Shown here: one piece after another, positions 34,212-43,198 of the stretch
Layout: every line of letters starts with the position of its first letter
Numbering within the stretch: the stretch's first letter is position 1
Source of the DNA: JANPLG01 sp964609085
GTDB lineage: Bacteria > Armatimonadota > SYMT01
Reading direction: 5' to 3'
NCBI GenBank assembly: GCA_964609085.1
Contig: CAZSRZ010000010.1
Span: 1-64,000 of the forward strand
Length of the DNA: 64,000 nucleotides
Notes under the pieces: generated by a model
What the model saw: only the letters and a program-made list of their open reading frames with translations
Database searches by the model: none
Told to the model about the DNA's origin: nothing
Position numbers and translations under genes: made by a program

Positions 34212-36713
34212 ATGCGGACTCTTTCGGCCAGGGCTCTCTTCGTTGGGCTATTGCTTTCGGCGGTCTCGGGCGCGCTGGCGCTGGCTGGCGATCAGCCGGC
34301 CCCTTCGGTTCGCGAAGCCCCTCGCTCCGAAGAGTCGCTTGCCGCTGATGCCCGATTCTTCGAGACCAACATCCGCCCGCTCCTCGTCAGCCGCTGCCAG
34401 AGTTGTCACGGATCGGAGCGGCAATCCGGGGGGCTGCGGGTGGACTCTGTGGCGGCCCTCCGCAAGGGCGGCGTCTCTGGTCCGGCATTGATCCCGGGAC
34501 GTCCGGCGGATAGCCTGCTGCTCCAGGCAGTCGGCTATCAGCACCGAACCCTCCGGATGCCGCCGGGAGGAAAGCTCCCGGCTCGCCAACTCGCCGACCT
34601 TGCGCGCTGGGTTGCGGCCGGCGCTCGGTGGCCGACCTCGGTGGCGGGTCCTCAAGCCGTGGATCCGCGCCGGCACTGGTCGTTCCAGCCAGTAGTCCGC
34701 CCCGCGCTTCCGCGGGTCAAGCAGGCAGGCTGGGTCAAGTCGCCCGTCGATGCTTTTATCCTCGCGCGGCTGGAGCGCCAGGGGTTGACGCCGGCCCCTC
34801 CGGCGGACCGCCGCACCCTCCTCCGCCGCGCCACGTTCGACCTGACCGGGCTTCCTCCCACGCCAGAGGAGCAGACCGCCTTCCTCGCCGATCGCTCTCC
34901 CAACGCCTTCGGGCGAGTGGTGGACCGTCTGCTGGCATCGACCGCCTACGGAGAGCGGTGGGGTCGCCACTGGCTGGATGTCGCCCGGTATGCGGACTCC
35001 AACGGGCTGGACGAGAACGTCGCTCACGGCAACGCCTGGCGCTACCGGGATTGGGTCATCCGCTGCTTCAACGAAGACAAGCCGTACGACGAGTTCGTCG
35101 CGGAGCAGCTTGCCGGGGACCTGATGCCCTCCGAAGATCGGGCGACCCGGCACGGACGCCTCACCGCCACCGGCTTCCTCTCCCTCGGGCCGAAAGTCCT
35201 TGCCGAGGCGGACAAAGAGAAGATGGTGATGGACATCGTGGACGAGCAGATCGACACGGTGGGCAAGGCTTTCATGGGGCTCACCCTGGGGTGCGCCCGC
35301 TGTCATAACCACAAGTTCGACCCGATCCCCACTGCCGACTACTACGCGCTGGCGGGCATCTTCAAGAGCACCCGCACGATGGAGAGCCTGGTCACGATCG
35401 CGCGATGGTGGGAGAACTCGATCGCCACGCCGGATGAGATCGCCCGCAAGGCTGAGTCGGATCGACAGATCGCGGAGATGAACGGCAAAATCGCCGCGTT
35501 GGTGGAGCGTGGCAAGCAGGAACTCATGGCAGCCGGGGCGCCGCTGCCCCTCCCGAAGGAGCCGGAAGCGGCGTTCAGCCCGGCGCTTCGGGCGGAGTTG
35601 ACCGAGCTGCGAGAGCGCCTGGCACGCCTGCAAAAGGAAGCCCCCGATCTGCCCACGGCAATGGGGGTCACGGAGGCGGCGCCGGTCGATGTGCCCATCC
35701 ACATCCGGGGCGAGCACGTCAACCTGGGAGCAGTGGTTGCACGTGGCTTCCCCGCCATCCTGGTCGGCGGCTCGCAGCCGGCCCTCCCACCTGACCAGAG
35801 CGGTCGACTGCAGCTCGCCCGGTGGCTGACCAGCCCGGCGCATCCGCTCACCGGCCGCGTGCTGGTGAACCGCGTCTGGCGGTGGCACTATGGCCGCGGT
35901 CTCTCGCCGTCCACCGACAACTTCGGGTTACTTGGCGAGAAACCGTCTCACCCCGAATTACTGGACTGGCTCGCCGCCACCTTCACGGCTCCCTCCACCG
36001 ATGCCGGGGGACTTGGATGGTCGCTGAAGCGGCTCCATCGTCTGCTGATGCTCTCCAGCACCTATCAGATGGCGTCGGGCGTACCGGCATCTGGCGCGCC
36101 CCGAGGCGTCGATCCGAATGCCTTGGACCCCGAGAACCGCCTCCACTCCCGCGCGAGCCCACGCAGGCTGGAGGCGGAAGAAGTTCGAGACAGCCTCCTG
36201 GACGTGGCGGGCCTGCTGGACCGGAGCATGGGCGGTTCCCTACTCCACGTGAAGAACCGTGAGTTTTTCTTCGACCACACCTCGAAGGACGGAACGAAGT
36301 ACACCAGCAGGCGACGCGCCGTCTACCTGCCCGTTGTTCGGAACAATGTCTACGATGTGTTCCAACTCTTTGACTTTGCCGACCCGGCCGTTCTGGAGAG
36401 CAACCGTCCGGTGACCACGGTCGCCCCGCAGGCCCTCTTCTGGATGAACAGCGACCTGGTGCTGGATGCGGCCGAGGCCCTGGCCGGACGCCTGCTGTCG
36501 TCGTTGGACGCCGACGACGCCAGGATTCGCCGCGCTCACCTCGTGCTCTACGGACGTCCTGCCTCCGACGCGGAAGTGCAACGCGGGATAGACGCCCTGC
36601 GACGACTGCAGTCCGTCGGTGCCGCGGCCGGCCCCGCCCGGGCTCGGGAGCAGGCATGGGCCTGGTATTGTCAGTCACTGCTGGCGGCGAACGAGTTCAT
36701 CTACCTCCGATGA
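34212..36713 (+). CDS. PSCyt1-DUF1549-DUF1553 (PSD1) exported protein, copy A
   Basis: 833 residues from the ATG at 34212, which begins a signal peptide (MRTLSARALFVGLLLSAVSG). Residues 45-125 form a PSCyt1 cytochrome-type domain with C-x-x-C-H (SRCQSCHGS, heme site). DUF1549 follows (VDAFILARLERQGLTP, DRRTLLRRATFDLTGLPPTP, and LGCARCHNHKFDPIPTADYY with a second CxxCH). A coiled spacer leads to DUF1553 (VNRVWRWHYGRGLSPSTDNF, FGLLGEKPSHPELLDWLAA). These proteins are always paired with DUF1501 proteins and are suspected of oxidative or hydrolytic attack on extracellular polymers; biochemistry is lacking. The DUF1501 partner follows after 73 bases. Confidence 0.92.
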   Translation: MRTLSARALFVGLLLSAVSGALALAGDQPAPSVREAPRSEESLAADARFFETNIRPLLVSRCQSCHGSERQSGGLRVDSVAALRKGGVSGPALIPGRPADSLLLQAVGYQHRTLRMPPGGKLPARQLADLARWVAAGARWPTSVAGPQAVDPRRHWSFQPVVRPALPRVKQAGWVKSPVDAFILARLERQGLTPAPPADRRTLLRRATFDLTGLPPTPEEQTAFLADRSPNAFGRVVDRLLASTAYGERWGRHWLDVARYADSNGLDENVAHGNAWRYRDWVIRCFNEDKPYDEFVAEQLAGDLMPSEDRATRHGRLTATGFLSLGPKVLAEADKEKMVMDIVDEQIDTVGKAFMGLTLGCARCHNHKFDPIPTADYYALAGIFKSTRTMESLVTIARWWENSIATPDEIARKAESDRQIAEMNGKIAALVERGKQELMAAGAPLPLPKEPEAAFSPALRAELTELRERLARLQKEAPDLPTAMGVTEAAPVDVPIHIRGEHVNLGAVVARGFPAILVGGSQPALPPDQSGRLQLARWLTSPAHPLTGRVLVNRVWRWHYGRGLSPSTDNFGLLGEKPSHPELLDWLAATFTAPSTDAGGLGWSLKRLHRLLMLSSTYQMASGVPASGAPRGVDPNALDPENRLHSRASPRRLEAEEVRDSLLDVAGLLDRSMGGSLLHVKNREFFFDHTSKDGTKYTSRRRAVYLPVVRNNVYDVFQLFDFADPAVLESNRPVTTVAPQALFWMNSDLVLDAAEALAGRLLSSLDADDARIRRAHLVLYGRPASDAEVQRGIDALRRLQSVGAAAGPARAREQAWAWYCQSLLAANEFIYLR

Positions 36714-36786
36714 CTAGGGGAGTTGCAGAGAACTGCGCGCCGGGAAGGCCGCAGGCAAGCAGAGGGGAGCCGGGCGGACAGGAGCC

Positions 36787-38208
36787 ATGAGCAACGACAT
36801 TAACCGTCGAGACCTGCTGAGACGATCAGCCACCGGATTCGGCTATCTTGCCCTACTGGCGATGCTCCAGGACGAGGCTCGGTCGGCGACCCCCACGGCA
36901 CCGCCCTTCCGCAGCCCCCTGGCCCCTCGCCCGCCACAGTTCGCGACACGAGCGAAACGCGTGATCTTCCTGTTCATGAAGGGCGGGCCGTCCCACGTCG
37001 ACACGTTCGACTACAAGCCGCTGCTGGATCGCGACCATGGGAAGCCCTTCCCCGGTCAGAAGCCGCGAGTCCAGTTCGCTCCGACCAACAACTTGCTCCG
37101 TTCGCCGTGGAAGTTCAAGCAGCATGGCGAGAGCGGAACGTGGGTGAGCGAACTATTCCCCAACGTGGCGGGATGCGTGGATGACATCTGCTTCCTGCAC
37201 TCCGTCCACGGAACCAACCCCGCGCACGGCGGTGCTCTGCTGAAGCTTCACACTGGCAGCGACAACTTTGTTCGGCCCAGCATGGGTGCCTGGGTGAGCT
37301 ATGGGTTGGGGACTGAAAACGACAATCTGCCCGCCTTTGTCACGATCTGCCCCACGCTGGCGCACGGAGGGGTGAACAACTGGGGCTCAGCCTTCCTGCC
37401 CGCCGCCTTCCAGGGCACGCCGATCGGCAATGCGTCCATCCCCGCGAACCAGGCCAAAGTGCGGTACATGCGCAACGACCGCGTCCCACCCGCCGTCCAG
37501 CGGCTGCAACTCGAGCTCGAGAGCGAGGCAAACCACCGGCACATGCGCGCGTCCGGGGCGGATCCGAACCTCGAAGCTCGGATCCACTCCTTCGAACTGG
37601 CCTACCGCATGCAGAGCCGCATGCCGGAGGCGGAGGACCTCGGGCAGGAGAGCCTGGAGACGCGAAAGCTCTACGGGATGGATGATCCGATCACCGAGAA
37701 CTTCGGTCGCCAATGCCTGCTTGCCCGTCGCTTCATCGAGCGCGGCGTGCGCTTTGTCCAGTGCACGCACAGCGATCCGAAGGTCCAGTGGGACCAGCAC
37801 GGGGATCTGAAGAACGGGCATGAGGAGAAGTCACGTGAAGTCGACAAACCCATCGCCGGGCTGCTCCGAGACCTAAAGGCTCGCGGGCTGCTGGACGACA
37901 CCCTGGTTATCTGGGGAGGTGAGTTCGGACGTACGCCCACCGCCCAGGGCAGCGACGGGCGCGACCACAACCCGGAGGGCTTTACCATGTGGTTGGCCGG
38001 CGGCGGCGTGAAGGGCGGGTACCATTACGGTGCCACGGACGACTACGGCTACTATGCCGCAGTCAATAAGATGCACATCCACGATTTTCACGCCACCTTG
38101 CTCCACCTGCTCGGGATCAACCACCTGAAGCTGACCTACAGGTACGCCGGTCGCGACTTCCGCCTGACGGACGTCTACGGCCAGGTAGCGACCGACATCC
38201 TCGCGTAA
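36787..38208 (+). CDS. DUF1501 Tat-exported sulfatase-like protein, copy A
   Basis: 473 residues. N-terminal twin-arginine signal (NRRDLLRRSATGFGYLALLA). The DUF1501 core belongs to the alkaline phosphatase/sulfatase superfamily: RVIFLFMKGGPSHVDTFDYK near the start, HSVHGTNPAHGGALLKLHTG, and DDTLVIWGGEFGRTPTAQGS, then DGRDHNPEGFTMWLAGGGVK near the end, with the Asp/His metal ligands. It pairs with the upstream PSCyt1 protein, probably in one operon. Substrate unknown. Confidence 0.92.
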   Translation: MSNDINRRDLLRRSATGFGYLALLAMLQDEARSATPTAPPFRSPLAPRPPQFATRAKRVIFLFMKGGPSHVDTFDYKPLLDRDHGKPFPGQKPRVQFAPTNNLLRSPWKFKQHGESGTWVSELFPNVAGCVDDICFLHSVHGTNPAHGGALLKLHTGSDNFVRPSMGAWVSYGLGTENDNLPAFVTICPTLAHGGVNNWGSAFLPAAFQGTPIGNASIPANQAKVRYMRNDRVPPAVQRLQLELESEANHRHMRASGADPNLEARIHSFELAYRMQSRMPEAEDLGQESLETRKLYGMDDPITENFGRQCLLARRFIERGVRFVQCTHSDPKVQWDQHGDLKNGHEEKSREVDKPIAGLLRDLKARGLLDDTLVIWGGEFGRTPTAQGSDGRDHNPEGFTMWLAGGGVKGGYHYGATDDYGYYAAVNKMHIHDFHATLLHLLGINHLKLTYRYAGRDFRLTDVYGQVATDILA

Positions 38209-38328
38209 ACGGATCCGGCCGCGGGAACACCGGCACTCTGCCGGCCGACTACCCGACGGCGAGCCCGATGCTGCGTTCACGAGTCCGGGCCGCGTGTCCC
38301 GACTCGCCGCACGGGTCACCGATCAGCC

Positions 38329-39795
38329 TCAGGCGAGCAGTCCCGGCACGATCTCGCCCTCGACATCCGTCAGGCGGTAGTTGCGGCCCTGGTAGCGGTA
38401 GGTCAGTCGCGTATGGTCGATGCCGAGCAGGTGCATCAAGGTCGCCTGCAGGTCATGAACGCTTACGGGGTCGCGGGCAACGTTGTAGGCAAAATCGTCC
38501 GTCTCCCCGTAGGTGACGCCCGGCTTGATCCCGCCGCCCGCCATCCAGATGGTGAAGCAGCGGGGGTGGTGATCGCGTCCCCAGTTCGGCTTGTCGGCGA
38601 TATCGCCCTGGAGGAAGGAGGTGCGGCCGAACTCACCACCCCAGATGACCAGGGTGTCGTCCAGCATGCCCCGTTGCTTCAGGTCCTTCACCAGGGCCGC
38701 GCTCGGCTGATCGGTGTCGAGGCATTGGATCTTGAGCTGGGTGTTCAGGTTGCGGTGCTGGTCCCAGCCTGCATGCATCAGTTGGACGTAGCGCACACCC
38801 CTCTCAGCAAGCCTGCGGGCGAGGAGGCAGTTGTAGGCGAAGGAACCGGGCCGGTGGACATCCGGGCCGTACATCTCCAGGATTGAAGACGGCTCGGATC
38901 GGATGTCGGTCAGCTCGGGGACGGAGGCCTGCATCCGGTACGCCATCTCATACTGCGTGATCCGCGTGGCGATTTCCGGATCTCCCGTGGCGCGGAGCTG
39001 CATCCGATTCAGTTCGCCCAGATGGTCGAGCAGGGTTCGACGGCTTTCTCGCGTCATTCCAGCGGGATTGGACAGGTAGAGAACCGGGTCGCCGCTGCCG
39101 CGGAACTTCACGCCCTGGTACCGCGATGGCAGAAAGCCGCTGCCCCAGTAGTAGTCGTAGAAGATCTGTCCGCAGGAGGCTTCCTTATCGCGAGACGTCA
39201 TGACCACGAAGGATGGGAGTTCCTCCGTCTCACTGCCCAGGCCGTAGGAGAGCCAGGAGCCCATGCTTGGGCGCCCCGGGATCTCCGCTCCGGTGAGGAA
39301 GAAGGTGATGCCTGGGGCGTGATTGATCGCGTTCGTGAACATGGATTTCACGAAGCAGGCATCGTCAGCGATCGAGGCGATGTGCGGCATGAACGAGCAG
39401 ACCCACGCCCCGCTGTGGCCATGCTGCCGAAACTCGGTGATGTTGGGCAGCAACGGCTTGGATTTCTGCCCCTGGGTCATCGTGCTGAGACGTTGGCCGC
39501 CCTGAACGGTCGGAGGGATCTCCTGGCCCATCATCTCTTTCAGCCGCGGCTTGTAGTCGAATAGATCGACGTGGGTCGGTGCCCCATTCTGCAGCAGGTA
39601 GATCACGCGGCGGGCGCGCGGCGGGCTGTGCGGCCCGGCGATCCCGGGCGGTGCCCCGGGCGCCGACCCCATTCGCGCCTCCGCCCGCCGGCCCAGCACT
39701 GACGCGAGCGCAACGGTCCCCAGCCCGGCGGCGCCGTGGCCGAACAAGGCCCGGCGAGTCAACTCCCTGGAGATTCCCATCCGCTCCGCGTTCAT
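38329..39795 (-). CDS. DUF1501 Tat-exported sulfatase-like protein, copy B
   Basis: 488 residues from the ATG at 39795; a GTG at 39828 overlapping the upstream stop and an ATG at 39780 are alternatives. A twin-arginine-like signal (ELTRRALFGHGAAGLGTVAL) leads to the DUF1501 core: RVIYLLQNGAPTHVDLFDYK, FVKSMFTNAINHAPGITFFL, DDTLVIWGGEFGRTSFLQGD and GRDHHPRCFTIWMAGGGIKP. It is clearly paralogous to the gene at 36787 but well diverged. Convergent with that gene, so the two modules mirror each other around 38.27 kb. Confidence 0.92.
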   Translation of the reverse strand: MNAERMGISRELTRRALFGHGAAGLGTVALASVLGRRAEARMGSAPGAPPGIAGPHSPPRARRVIYLLQNGAPTHVDLFDYKPRLKEMMGQEIPPTVQGGQRLSTMTQGQKSKPLLPNITEFRQHGHSGAWVCSFMPHIASIADDACFVKSMFTNAINHAPGITFFLTGAEIPGRPSMGSWLSYGLGSETEELPSFVVMTSRDKEASCGQIFYDYYWGSGFLPSRYQGVKFRGSGDPVLYLSNPAGMTRESRRTLLDHLGELNRMQLRATGDPEIATRITQYEMAYRMQASVPELTDIRSEPSSILEMYGPDVHRPGSFAYNCLLARRLAERGVRYVQLMHAGWDQHRNLNTQLKIQCLDTDQPSAALVKDLKQRGMLDDTLVIWGGEFGRTSFLQGDIADKPNWGRDHHPRCFTIWMAGGGIKPGVTYGETDDFAYNVARDPVSVHDLQATLMHLLGIDHTRLTYRYQGRNYRLTDVEGEIVPGLLA

Positions 39796-39824
39796 CTCAG
39801 CGATCTCCCACTTGCCGGAAGGCG

Positions 39825-42236
39825 TCACGATCGGGTGATCGTCTCATCCAGGTTCAGGATCAGACTGCAGAGGGCGGTCATCGCCGCATGCCCCGCCGGA
39901 TCCAGGCCCGATGCCCGCGGTGCCTCCCCGGCTGAAGTCAGTTCTTCCGCCCGCTTCGGATCGGTGGCGAAGGCCTTGCGCATCCGTTCCAGGGCGCTGC
40001 GCAAGACGGGGCGTTCGCCTGCCGTCGGGCGCCTGCCTACGGCGAGGCGGAAGGCGTACTCGATCTGTGCATCCTGGGATCGCTGGGTGGGCGAATCTGG
40101 GAAGCGACGCAGCACACGCTCAGCCATCACCCTCGCGGCCTCTGCATAGGTGACGTCGTTCAGCAGCAGCAAGGCATGCAGTGGGGTGTTCGTCCGGGCC
40201 TGCCTCACGGTGCACGCCTGCCGCGACGCGATGTCGAAGAACCCGGTCGGGGCGACGATGCGCCGCCAGAAGGTGTAGAGGCTCCGCCGGTACAGAGCCT
40301 CTCCGCGGTCCTGCTCGAAGCGGATCTGCCCGAAGGTGGCGTCTTCCCAGACCCCGGGCGGCTGATAGGTCTTCACCGGCGGGCCACCCAGACGCTCCAC
40401 CAACAGCCCACTCGCCAACAACGCCTGGTCCCGGATTGCAGCGGACGACAGCCGGAATCGGGGTGCGCGGCCAAGCAGCCGATTCTCGGGGTCCCTCTCA
40501 AGCATCGCCGGCGTGGTCCGCGAGACCTGCCGATAAGTGGCGCTGGTCAGGATCAATCGCAACAGGCCCTTAACGCTCCACCCCAGCCCGGGCTCGGCGC
40601 CGGCGACCGGTGCCGCGAAGGTGACCGCCAACCAGTCGAGCAGCTCGGGGTGAGATGGGCGCTCTCCCTGGACCCCGAAGTCCTCCTGGGTCTTCACGAT
40701 CCCATGGCCGAACAACATCTGCCAGTTGCGGTTGACGGCAACCCGGGCCGTCAAGGGATTGGCCGGATCCACCATCCACCGGGCCAGCCCGAGCCGGTTG
40801 GTCGGCCCTGCCTCGGAGTTCGTCGGCAGGGAGGCGGGAGTGCCGGCGGCGACCCGCTCCGCGGGGCGGTCGTAGGCACCGCGGACGAGGACGCGGGTCT
40901 CGCGCGGCGCGGCGAGTTCTTGCATCACCATCAGCGCCGTGATGCCGTCTTCCGTCGATCGCAGCTCCTTCCGGGCCTGGTCCAGGCGGGTCTGGAGTTC
41001 GGGCCGTCGGTCCTGCGGTGCCTTGCCGATCTCCGCCTCCAGGGACCCGATTCGCAGCATCAAGCCCGCGATCTTCGATGACTGCTCCGGCGTCGGCAGC
41101 AGCAGCACCGGGTTGGCCATGCCGCCTCGGTCCACCGCCCCGCTTTCCGGCACGTTGTTGAAGTAAGCGAACAGCCGATAGTAGTCGCGCTGAGTGAAGG
41201 GGTCGTACTTGTGGTCGTGACACCGGGCGCAGCCCATGGATAGCCCCAGCCAGACCGTGCTGGTGGTGTCGACGCGGTCCACGACGTAGTCGATCCGCGA
41301 CTCTTCCGGGATCCGACCACCTTCGCCGTTCAGCATGTGGTTGCGGTTGAAGCCGGTAGCGATACGCTGATCCAGTGTGGGCTCGGGCAGCAGGTCGCCC
41401 GCTAGTTGTTCGACGGTGAAGCGATCGTAGGGGAGATCGGCGTTGAACGCCCGCACCACCCAGTCCCGCCAGGGCCACATGGTGCGAGTGCGGTCGCCCT
41501 GATAGCCGTTCGTATCCGCATAGCGGGCGGCGTCGAGCCAATCCCACGCCATGCGTTCGCCGAAGCGCGGAGAGGCGAGCAAGCGATCGACCAGCCGCTC
41601 GTAGGCACCGGGGGTGCGGTCGGCGAGGAAGGCATCCACCTCCTCAGGTGTGGGGGGAAGGCCAGTGAGATCGAGCGAGACGCGGCGGATGAGCGTCGGC
41701 CCGTCGGCCTCCGGGGATGGCTTCAGCCCCTCTCGTTCCAGGCGGGCCAGGACGAAGCGGTCGATGGGATTTCGGGGCCAGCCGACGTCGCGAACCGTCG
41801 GCAATGTGGGTCGTCGCGGAGGGACAAAGGCCCAATGTCGCGCGTAATGAGCACCCGCGGCCACCCAGCGGCGCAGCGTGCTGATCTGCGCGGGCTTGAG
41901 CGACTTCTCCTTGCCTCCTGGAGGCATGGTTCCGGCGGCGACTCTCCGGATGAGTTCACTCCGCTCGGGAGACCCGGGGACGATGGCGCGGTGTCCTGTT
42001 GCGAGGGCCGCCAGCGCCCCTTCGGCTGTGTCGAGGCGAAGCCCGGCCTGCCGTTTGTTGGCGTCGAATCCGTGGCACGTGAAGCAGTGATCCGCCAGGA
42101 TCGGTCGCACGTCGCGATCGTAGTCTGGTCCGCCACCCACCGAGCTGCGAGGGGTTGCCGGCGCGGCCAGACCAGCCACGGTCAGCAACATCAGGATGGC
42201 GGAAAGCAGCATTACGGGCGGGCGCGGGGTCCTCAT
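39825..42236 (-). CDS. PSCyt1-DUF1549-DUF1553 (PSD1) exported protein, copy B
   Basis: 803 residues from the ATG at 42236, which starts a signal peptide (MRTPRPPVMLLSAILMLLTV); an in-frame ATG at 42260 is possible. The PSCyt1 heme motif is DHCFTCHGFDANKRQAG. DUF1549 shows NPIDRFVLARLEREGLKPSP, RRVSLDLTGLPPTPEEVDAF and MGCARCHDHKYDPFTQRDYY with the second CxxCH. DUF1553 shows VNRNWQMLFGHGIVKTQEDF and GVQGERPSHPELLDWLAVTF. It is paralogous to the gene at 34212 and is followed by its own DUF1501 partner. Confidence 0.92.
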   Translation of the reverse strand: MRTPRPPVMLLSAILMLLTVAGLAAPATPRSSVGGGPDYDRDVRPILADHCFTCHGFDANKRQAGLRLDTAEGALAALATGHRAIVPGSPERSELIRRVAAGTMPPGGKEKSLKPAQISTLRRWVAAGAHYARHWAFVPPRRPTLPTVRDVGWPRNPIDRFVLARLEREGLKPSPEADGPTLIRRVSLDLTGLPPTPEEVDAFLADRTPGAYERLVDRLLASPRFGERMAWDWLDAARYADTNGYQGDRTRTMWPWRDWVVRAFNADLPYDRFTVEQLAGDLLPEPTLDQRIATGFNRNHMLNGEGGRIPEESRIDYVVDRVDTTSTVWLGLSMGCARCHDHKYDPFTQRDYYRLFAYFNNVPESGAVDRGGMANPVLLLPTPEQSSKIAGLMLRIGSLEAEIGKAPQDRRPELQTRLDQARKELRSTEDGITALMVMQELAAPRETRVLVRGAYDRPAERVAAGTPASLPTNSEAGPTNRLGLARWMVDPANPLTARVAVNRNWQMLFGHGIVKTQEDFGVQGERPSHPELLDWLAVTFAAPVAGAEPGLGWSVKGLLRLILTSATYRQVSRTTPAMLERDPENRLLGRAPRFRLSSAAIRDQALLASGLLVERLGGPPVKTYQPPGVWEDATFGQIRFEQDRGEALYRRSLYTFWRRIVAPTGFFDIASRQACTVRQARTNTPLHALLLLNDVTYAEAARVMAERVLRRFPDSPTQRSQDAQIEYAFRLAVGRRPTAGERPVLRSALERMRKAFATDPKRAEELTSAGEAPRASGLDPAGHAAMTALCSLILNLDETITRS

Positions 42237-42322
42237 TGGCTCCACTCTCGGATCAGTCATCGGAATAAGCCTACCCGGGATTGCCCGGCGGGGTCAGCGG
42301 GTCGAGGCCTGTCGCATCCACG

Positions 42323-43198
42323 TCAGTTCTTGCCTCCGGTGGTTGCGATGCCTTCGATGAAGGTTCGCTGGGCGAGGAAGAAGAGCACGATGATCGGCAC
42401 GGTGAAGATCGTGGCCGCGGCCATGAGCTGGCTCCACTTCCCCCCGTAGGCGGAGGTGAACTGCTGCAACCCATAGGCCAGGGTGTAGCGGGATGGGTCG
42501 TTGATGTAGAGCAGCGGGCCCAGAAAATCATTCCAGGTGTGGAGGAACTGAAAGAGGGCGCAGGTGGCAAGGGCCGGCCTGGAGAGGGGCATGATCACCC
42601 GCGCGAAGATGGTCCACTCCCCCGCGCCGTCCACGCGCGCCGCCTCGGAGAGTTCCGTCGGCAGGGTTCGGTAGAACTGTGTCAGCAGGAAGATGTAGAA
42701 CGGCGCCGCGAAGAGCGATGGGACCACCAGCGGCAGGTAACTGCCGTACCAGCCGAGCGTGCGAAAGAGCGTGAACACCGGGATCATCGTCACCTGGCCG
42801 GGCAGGGCCATCGTGGAGATCATCACCAGGAAGAGGGCATTCTTCCCCGCGAACTCGGTCCGCGCAAAGCCGTACGCCACGATGGAGCTGGAGAGAACAG
42901 CCGCCAGCACGGTGAAGAGACACAACACCAGGGTGTTGCGGACGTACGTGGCGAAAGGAACGGTCCTCATCGCCGCCGGGTAGTTGCCAAGCTGCAAGGG
43001 CTGCGGAACCAGGGTCTTCAGCGAGATCGGGGGCACGCTCGTCCCCGCCTGCGGGAAGATCTGCGCGTCGCTCTTCAGGGATGTGGAGACCATCCACACC
43101 AGCGGCAGCAGCGGCGGGATGCTCAGCGTTAGAAGCACGAGATAGAGCCCCAGTCGTTGGAGCCGGGAGAGGTGCCCAGGGTGACCGCTACTCCGCAT
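42323..43198 (-). CDS. Carbohydrate ABC transporter permease (MalG type)
   Basis: 291 residues, six helices. The cytoplasmic EAA loop (LPTELSEAARVDGAGEWTIF, then ARVIMPLSRPAL) docks the ATPase. Family start (LTLSIPPLLPLVWMVSTSLK) and end (TIFTVPIIVLFFLAQRTFIE) match the MalG/UgpE group. Its start overlaps the binding-protein gene by 11 bases. It is the last gene of a permease-binding protein-permease unit. No ATPase gene is nearby, so a shared MsmX/UgpC-type ATPase elsewhere is expected. Confidence 0.93.
   Translation of the reverse strand: MRSSGHPGHLSRLQRLGLYLVLLTLSIPPLLPLVWMVSTSLKSDAQIFPQAGTSVPPISLKTLVPQPLQLGNYPAAMRTVPFATYVRNTLVLCLFTVLAAVLSSSIVAYGFARTEFAGKNALFLVMISTMALPGQVTMIPVFTLFRTLGWYGSYLPLVVPSLFAAPFYIFLLTQFYRTLPTELSEAARVDGAGEWTIFARVIMPLSRPALATCALFQFLHTWNDFLGPLLYINDPSRYTLAYGLQQFTSAYGGKWSQLMAAATIFTVPIIVLFFLAQRTFIEGIATTGGKN

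Noticed and set aside
34248..35888. A 546-codon antisense frame over the PSCyt1 gene
   Set aside because: The plus-strand protein has heme and DUF1549/1553 motifs; the antisense reading is low-complexity.
38209..38328. Bidirectional terminator between the convergent DUF1501 genes
   Set aside because: A short CCGGC-ACTCT-GCCGG stem is present but there is no T-run on either side, so an intrinsic terminator is not supported.
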